From contig NC_066581.1 in assembly GCF_024323335.1 (NCBI RefSeq), positions 177,685,330-177,749,329 of the forward strand: DNA of 64,000 nt, read 5' to 3'. This document shows positions 59,119 to 64,000 of the stretch, piece by piece; positions within the stretch are counted from its first letter, which is position 1, and each line of letters starts with the position of its first letter. Under the pieces are notes generated by a model, which ran no database searches, was not told the origin of the DNA, and was given only the letters and a program-made list of their open reading frames with translations. The DNA comes from Lathyrus oleraceus. Lineage: Eukaryota > Streptophyta > Magnoliopsida > Fabales > Fabaceae. The position numbers were made by a program, and so were the translations under genes.

Positions 59119-60360
59119 ATGCCTTTGCATTGCATAACATCATCTGCATATTTGCATCCAACATCTCATGCTTATTCATTTGCAGGGTATTCCCTTTCAA
59201 AACGGGGGTGCCTTAAAACTGAACAAGCAGTGCATCGCATACCATGCATATTAACCCTTGTCTGTTTTGCAGGTGTCACCGCAGTGTCTAATGTTTGTTC
59301 CCTGTATCAGGCAGTTATTGGTCCCAAGCGAGTCCACAGGTACCCGACAAAGGAAAATCGTCCACAACTACCGATGGACCAAGTACAGAAAGAGCTGGCT
59401 GATATGCGTGAAAGGATGGATCAGTTCATGACATTGATGATTGGTATGGCAGCAGGCCAAGAAAAGCTGAGGGAATTGGTTGAGCAACCGAGGCCCAATC
59501 CAGATTCGGAGATACCAAATGCTGAGGGAAACCCTGGTAACCCTGGGAACGCTGATAACCCTGTGAACACTGGTAACGCGGGTAACGCAAATGCTGATGG
59601 AAATCCGGGTAATGTTGGCAACACAAGGAATGTTGGAAATGGTATTGACGGAAGGTACAATGTGAATCAAGGAATTCGGATTAACGGGCACCCCGTTACT
59701 GAAGATTATCAGTGTGATCAATTTTCTTTGCACGACGAGGCCCTCGAGACCACTCGCCGTATGGATGAGCTTGCTGAGAAGCTCAAATCTTTGGAGTCTC
59801 AAAATTCCTTAGGCTTTGATGTCACAAATCTTGGTCTGGTTCAGGGAGTAAGGATTCCTCACAAGTTCAAACCCCCTACTTTTGAGAAATACAACGGGGC
59901 TTCTTGCCCACGCACTCATCTCCAATCTTATCTGGGAAGGTTGGGAGCTCACACGGAAGATGAAAGGCTGTGGATGTACTATTTTGAAGACAGTCTAACT
60001 GGAGCTTCTCGTGAATGGTATTCTCATTTGTCTCGTACTACCATCAAGAGCTGGAAAGACTTGGCAGAGGCTTTTGTCAAGCAATATCAATACAACTTGG
60101 ACATGGCTCCAAATCGGACCTTGTTGCAAGGTATGTCTCAGACTACCAAGGAAACCTTTAGAGAATATGCTCAGCGTTGGAGACAGATTGCTGCGTCCGT
60201 CCAACCCCCTATGTCTAAAAGGGAGATGGCGGACATGTTCATGAACACTCTTCAAGGCAATTATATTGAGAGATTGGCTGCTTGCCCGTCAATCAGCTTT
60301 GCAGAGATAGTAATTGCTGGAGAAAGAATCGAGAGTCTGTTGAAGATGGGCCGAATTTAA
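59119..60360 (+). CDS. Ogre/Tat Gag, N-terminal and capsid part, element H
   Basis: Open frame of 413 codons. The likely real start is the ATG at 59374 (residue 86, 'MDQVQKELADMRERMDQF'), which opens a short coiled coil typical of Ogre Gag. Residues ~137-176 are an Asn/Gly repeat. Residues ~245-410 match the Ty3-gypsy Gag domain: 'FKPPTFEKYNGASCPRTHLQ', 'LTGASREWYSHLS', 'WKDLAEAFVKQYQYN', 'METFREYAQRW'-like text and 'ADMFMNTLQG'. A TAA at 60358-60360 ends it early; CAA-to-TAA would explain it, since Gag sequence continues downstream. It would form the particle and bind genomic RNA. Confidence 0.85.
   Translation: MPLHCITSSAYLHPTSHAYSFAGYSLSKRGCLKTEQAVHRIPCILTLVCFAGVTAVSNVCSLYQAVIGPKRVHRYPTKENRPQLPMDQVQKELADMRERMDQFMTLMIGMAAGQEKLRELVEQPRPNPDSEIPNAEGNPGNPGNADNPVNTGNAGNANADGNPGNVGNTRNVGNGIDGRYNVNQGIRINGHPVTEDYQCDQFSLHDEALETTRRMDELAEKLKSLESQNSLGFDVTNLGLVQGVRIPHKFKPPTFEKYNGASCPRTHLQSYLGRLGAHTEDERLWMYYFEDSLTGASREWYSHLSRTTIKSWKDLAEAFVKQYQYNLDMAPNRTLLQGMSQTTKETFREYAQRWRQIAASVQPPMSKREMADMFMNTLQGNYIERLAACPSISFAEIVIAGERIESLLKMGRI
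59521..59660 (+). repeat. Degenerate NPGN/GNxGN coding repeat in H gag
   Basis: Imperfect 9-12-bp units ('ggtaaccctgggaac', 'ggtaacgcgggtaacgc') encode an Asn/Gly-rich linker between the coiled coil and capsid domain. It is likely to vary in length between copies. Confidence 0.8.
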
Positions 60361-60840
60361 GACAATAGTGCTTTCAACTCATCAGGTCCCAAGAGACCGT
60401 TTGCTGGTAACGGTCAGCGAAGAAAAGAAGGCGAGACAAGCGTTGTGTATGCCTGCAGAGGCAGGGGTAGAGGATGCCCTAATTATTACCAAGATCAAGT
60501 GGCCGCAGTCACTATTCCAACACCTGTTCCTCAACCGCAATATCATCCGCAACAACAACCCAGGTACAACAATCAAGGAGGTAATCCGGGTCAGCAGAGA
60601 CACTATCAACAACGTCCAAGGCAGACGGACCGGGTCATCGAGCCAATCCCAATGCCTTATTGAGTATTACTTCCCAAGCTGATTGACATGAATCTGGTTA
60701 CACTGAGAACTCTGGCCCCACCAATCGATCCCAATAATTTGCCCAGAGGTTATGATGTCAACGCCAGATGTGCTTTTCACTCCAACGCACCTGGCCATAC
60801 TACAGATAATTGCAAGGCTCTCTAGTTAAAGGTACAAGAT
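60361..60840 (+). pseudogene. Gag C-terminus of element H (frame-broken)
   Basis: Continues Gag after the TAA: a basic segment with 'GPKRPFAGNGQRRKEGETSV', a Gln/Pro-rich stretch (60510-60640) in a shifted frame, 'IEPIPMPY', stop, then 'NARCAFHSNAPGHTTDNC' (the CxxH-type knuckle-like motif) around 60765-60815, and a TAG at about 60826. Several frame changes show decay. Confidence 0.75.
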
Positions 60841-61218
60841 TTGAGAGATGCCCAGGCTATCAATTTTGCTCCGGTGCCTAATGTTATCCAGAACTCGATG
60901 CCGGCTCACGGCGGACAGGGGATTAATGCTGTCAAAGTGGTTGAAGCTGGTAATGCCCAAGGCTGGGGCAAATTTGTGGAGCCAGTCATCAAAGAAGACA
61001 AGTTTGGATTGGGGTATGCTCCGGGATCTCAGAAGAATGAAACCGGTACTTTCTCCAGCGGGGGTTTGGTTTCTCCCCACGTCGTCAATGCCGCGGATGA
61101 AGACAGGGCTGACGGCGACTGTGACTTAGATAGCTGGATTCGCCCGTGTGTCCCGGGAGAAAAGCTCGACAATTGGTCGTCTGAAAAAACCGTTCGGGTT
61201 ACTCTACTGAAAGAGTGA
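60841..61218 (+). pseudogene. Gag end fused to protease-RT linker, element H
   Basis: Starts as the region after the Gag knuckle ('LRDAQAINFAPVPNVIQNSM', 'PAHGGQGINAVKVVE') and then, without protease, continues as linker ('GWGKFVEPV', 'FGLGYAPGSQ', 'GTFSSGGLVSP', 'WIRPCVPGEKLDNWSSE'). The protease is deleted in frame between about 60940 and 60955. The frame stops at 61216-61218. Confidence 0.75.
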
Positions 61219-61465
61219 TTTTTATTGTTTTCCTTTATTACATGCATAATAAAGTCTTACACTTTGCCCAAGGTGTAATGGCTCATTTGTAGGGCCATCC
61301 ATTTAGTTACGTTTCGCAATTATTTTCATCATCAATAAAGGACGGCTTTTGCAAACAATTTTGTGTTCTCTTTCTTTCAGTTTTTTTACTTTTACAAAAA
61401 AAAATGGCAGTATTTCTTTTTTCGTTTTTCCTTTCTTTCAAAAAAAAAAATCTCTCATTCTAAGG
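61219..61465 (+). other. Candidate Ogre intron, element H
   Basis: AT-rich gap with T and A runs and 'ctctttctttcag' / 'ctcattctaag' candidate acceptors, at the same place in the polyprotein as 35676-35910 of C. Consistent with the known splicing of Ogre RNA between the gag-pro and RT-containing frames; splice sites are not proven. Confidence 0.5.
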
Positions 61466-61725
61466 TAAAGCATGATCCTCCATCATGCAGAGCCGACCAC
61501 TCGGATCTCACTGCTAACGACACTGCTATGGCCAAGTATGACTTCGACAATCCTATATATCAAGCCGAAGAAGGGGCTGAGGAAGATTGTGAATTGCCTG
61601 AAGGGTTAGCCAGATTGTTGAAACAGGAGGACCGAGTTATTACACCTTATCAGGAGGTGGTTGAGACCATCAACGTTGGTACCAAAGACGACAAGAAAGA
61701 GATCAAGATCGGGGTCAGTCTATAG
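61466..61725 (+). pseudogene. Pre-RT linker exon, element H
   Basis: Encodes 'AKYDFDNPIYQAEEGAEED', 'LPEGLARLLKQEDRVITPYQ', 'ETINVGTKDDKKEIKIG', then a stop at 61723-61725. This acidic block lies just before RT in Ogre/Tat polyproteins. RT is absent: the next recognisable sequence is RNase H. Confidence 0.85.
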
Positions 61726-62309
61726 GCCGAGAGGAAAGATCGTTGATCATGTACTTGACTGTGTTAGAAAGGTCAATGGATTGTGTGCTCGGTCAGCATG
61801 ACGAGTCAGGTCGAAAAGAGCATGCAATATACTACCTTAGCAAAAGTTTACCGACTATGAACAAAGATACTCATTGCTCGAGAAAACTTGTCGCGCTTTG
61901 GCATGGGCTGCTCGCCGACTAAGACAGTATATGTTGACTCACACGACTCTATTGATATCAAAAATGGATCCAGTCAAGTATATTTTTGAAAAGCCAGCAC
62001 TTACCGGAAAAGTTACTAGGTGACAAATGATACTGACAGAGTATGACATCCAATACACTTCACAAAAAGCCATCAAGGGAAGTGTCTTGTCAGACTATCT
62101 TGCAGAGCAACTGATTGATGATTACCAACCTATGAGGTTTGACTTTCCTGATGAGGACATCATGTTTCTCAAATCGAAAGATTGAGAGGAACCACTCCCG
62201 GAGGAGGGGCCTGACCCTGAATCCAAATGGGTTATGATGTTTGATGGGGCGGTCCACGTCAATGGTCGCGGAGTTGGTGTAGTGTTGATCACACCGGAAG
62301 GGGGTTCAT
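61726..62309 (+). pseudogene. RT end / RNase H region, element H (decayed)
   Basis: Pieces of the RT-RNase H connection in changing frames: 'LGQHDESGRKEHAIYYLSK', then after a one-base loss 'FTDYEQRYSLLEKTCRALAW', 'LRQYMLTHTTLLISKMDP', a TGG-to-TGA change after 'GKVTR', 'EYDIQYTSQKAIKGSVLSDY', 'QLIDDYQPMRFDFPDEDIMF', and 'KWVMMFDGAVHVNGRGVGVV' (RNase H first catalytic Asp). The RT palm with its YxDD box is not present. Confidence 0.83.
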
Positions 62310-62888
62310 ATGCCATTTGGTGCCAGAATAACTTTTCCCTGCACCAACAATGAAGCCGAATACGAAGCTTGTATCCTAAGACTTGAGGAAGCCGTCAAAA
62401 TACAGATTAAATCCCTGGATGTATACGGGGACTCAGCTTTGGTCATCAATCAAACCAACGGGAAATGGTGCCATGCTGGAACTACGTACCCAGAATTGAC
62501 GTATCTCGGTCAGAGACGAATGAAGAAAGCATTTGGTCAGAAAGTGCGCCCTCGGGGGTATCAAGTCGGTGAATTGGTACTCAAAATATTTCTTCCTCCC
62601 AACACAGATCACAGGGGCAAATGGACACCGAACTATGAGGGTCCGTATGTGGTTAAAAGGATTTTCTATGGCGGAGTTTTGATGCTAACAACCATGAATG
62701 GCGAAGACTTCCCATCCCCTGTCAACTCAGACGCAGTTAAAAAAAATACTTCGCATAAAATAGACCCGCTGGACGATAAAAAGAATAGTCCAAGCAAAAA
62801 AGGGCATCCCAACGAACCAAAAAAAAAAAGAATAAAGAGGTTCGGGCAAAAATTAGGGATATATAAAAAAAAAGAGTACACCCGGTGA
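62310..62888 (+). pseudogene. RNase H-integrase C-terminus chimera, element H
   Basis: An open frame fusing the middle of RNase H ('TNNEAEYEACILRLEEAVK', 'DVYGDSALVINQTNGKW') directly to the integrase C-terminal end ('RRMKKAFGQKV', 'GKWTPNYEGPYVVKR', 'LTTMNGEDFPSPVNSDAVKK'). The joint is near 62470-62515; everything between (RNase H C-terminus, integrase zinc and DDE domains) is lost by an in-frame deletion. One extra A in the run at 62739-62747 shifts the normal 'KKYFA-stop', so the frame runs on to 62888. A single missense-free chimera of ~150 codons, but not an expected product. Confidence 0.85.
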
Positions 62889-64000
62889 GTCGAAAACCCA
62901 AAAGGACGGCTCAGGCAAAAATGGGTATCCCGGTGGATTGAAAACCCGAAAAGGGGGCGATCCAGGCAAAAGTTAGGGAATAAGCAAATGACTGTGATCT
63001 GAGTTCATCAGTGTTATATCACCGTTTCATTCAATCCGGCAATCTTCGAAGGTTAAAGATCGACTAATCATCCACTTCATAAAGCAAGATGAGCAGAGCG
63101 TCTTGAGGACATACGAGTCATAGCAGAGTCGAAACTCAGTGGGACCCCGTATCCCCATTGCCATTAGGATAGTTCTTTTTTTTATAGCGATCACCTCTTT
63201 TCAGGGATCAGCTTCCTGATACCCTCGCCTATTCCTGGCACAAATTTTCTCCCCAGTAAGAGTCGAATAATTCAGTTAAAGAGCCTCTTTATTTTTCATT
63301 TATCAGTTTGTTTGCAAAAATGTCCGAATTTTTGATAAAACATATTGCATATGAACATAATGGTGGCTTTTGCAGATGATTTGCACAGGAAAACATTTAA
63401 AATTGCTTTGAATGTGCTTAATCCCGGACGGTGAATTCAAACCGAGTAATTCCCCCGAGGCATACGTGTATTTTTGGTTGCAGGTCACAGGAACCGGATG
63501 CCAAGTCATGAATCCTCATCCCTAAGCGATTGACAAAGTCTCTCCTCAGCAGGGCATGTTCCCCAACAGAGTTGACAGTATCCAGACTGTCTATCCCCAG
63601 TAGAGTTGACAGTATCCAGACTATATATCCCTAGCGAAGTTGACAGTGTCAGACTGTACCTTCCTAGCAACAGTGGAGTGGTTGCATAACCAACGGACAA
63701 GAGGGTAGTGTTCCCAGTGTTCATCTCATTCCCCAACAGATTATTTTTAGCAGATTTGTTCTAATCCCCAGCTTGAGGACGACTAGCAAGTTCATATCCC
63801 CAGCAAAAGTCGTTTCCTACGACATTTCCCCAGGAAGTGTTTTCCCCACAGACTCTCCTCACAGAGCCTCGCCGAACCAAGTTTCCATAGTTGATACTCC
63901 CCCCGCAAGGTCAACTTTTCAAGCAGCCAATTTATTTTTGGTGGCTCATTGGTCCCGGCAGACGGATCATTCCCCACAGAGCATTCAAGGATTGATACAG
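62889..64000 (+). repeat. 3'UTR of element H (start)
   Basis: Begins with two copies of a 'gaaaacccraaa-ggrcg..caggcaaaa' motif (62890-62970), as in B and C. From about 63500 it contains repeated units such as 'ccccagtagagttgacagta' (63595-63614) and 'ccccaacagagttgacagta' (63561-63580). No gene is seen; the 3' LTR is beyond the window. Confidence 0.8.

Larger units (their letters stand above)
56709..64000 (+). mobile_element. Ogre/Tat-like element H (5' LTR to 3'UTR, continues beyond window)
   Basis: It has a 1527-bp LTR starting TGTAACACCCC and ending GCTACA, a PBS, leader, gag, linker, RNase H and integrase remnants and a repeat-rich 3'UTR. The LTR family differs from A-G, but PBS, leader and proteins are Ogre/Tat related. 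Protease, RT and most of the integrase are deleted. The 3' LTR is not in the window. Confidence 0.85.

Overview
The window is plant nuclear DNA made almost entirely of nested LTR retrotransposons. I see no host gene, tRNA, rRNA or CRISPR array. The AT-rich base composition, very long Ogre/Tat-type Ty3-gypsy LTRs (4-6 kb), a PBS of the TGGCGACTCTGCTGGGGAC type, and a SIRE1/Maximus-type Ty1-copia element with an env-like ORF together suggest a legume, most likely tribe Fabeae (pea, vetch, lentil, faba bean). The species cannot be fixed from the sequence.

Layout, with my own labels. A (1 to about 1925) is a minus-strand Ogre-type LTR fragment. B (about 1924-9963, resuming 43358-43546) is the 3' end of a plus-strand Ogre: integrase C-terminus, hypervariable 3'UTR and a 3' LTR that is split by C. 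C (9964-43352) is a complete but internally deleted minus-strand Ogre with 5.7-kb LTRs and the target-site duplication CTTCC. D (17376-27478) is a minus-strand Sirevirus (SIRE1 type) inserted in the 3'UTR of C with TSD AAAGG. It retains gag, PR, IN, RT, RNase H and an env-like ORF, all broken by stop codons. A 4.4-kb segment spanning the D gag start, the D 5' LTR and adjoining C 3'UTR is tandemly duplicated (26075-30459 and 30460-34787), so a third D LTR is present. E (43547-52054) is an older minus-strand Ogre with a truncated LTR, a 3'UTR carrying a ~100-bp tandem repeat, and a decayed gag-pro. F (52055-56127) is a plus-strand Ogre-type LTR that abuts E gag. G (56128-56708) is a related LTR start inside F. 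H (56709 to the window end) is a plus-strand Ogre/Tat-like element inside G, with a 1.5-kb LTR, PBS, leader, gag, pre-RT linker, RNase H and integrase remnants, and the start of its 3'UTR.

The boundaries give two insertion stacks sharing E as base: E > B > C > D (then the tandem duplication) and E > F > G > H. No element in the window encodes a complete set of intact proteins. Every Ogre-like copy with visible coding sequence has lost RT. Several nonsense codons are single C-to-T or G-to-A transitions, as expected for long-methylated DNA.

The observations that go beyond transposon bookkeeping are these. The Ogre 3'UTR repeat units resemble the complement of the element's own PBS, i.e. the tRNA 3' end. 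A second PBS-like sequence lies about 70 bp inside the LTR end in three distinct families. A 15-bp-arm hairpin is conserved in the leader of C and H. An LTR palindrome shows a paired (covarying) substitution between B and F. The D LTR carries a 20-bp perfect palindrome around TGACGTCA. Microhomology-flanked deletions and a microhomology-joined tandem duplication record the decay mechanism.
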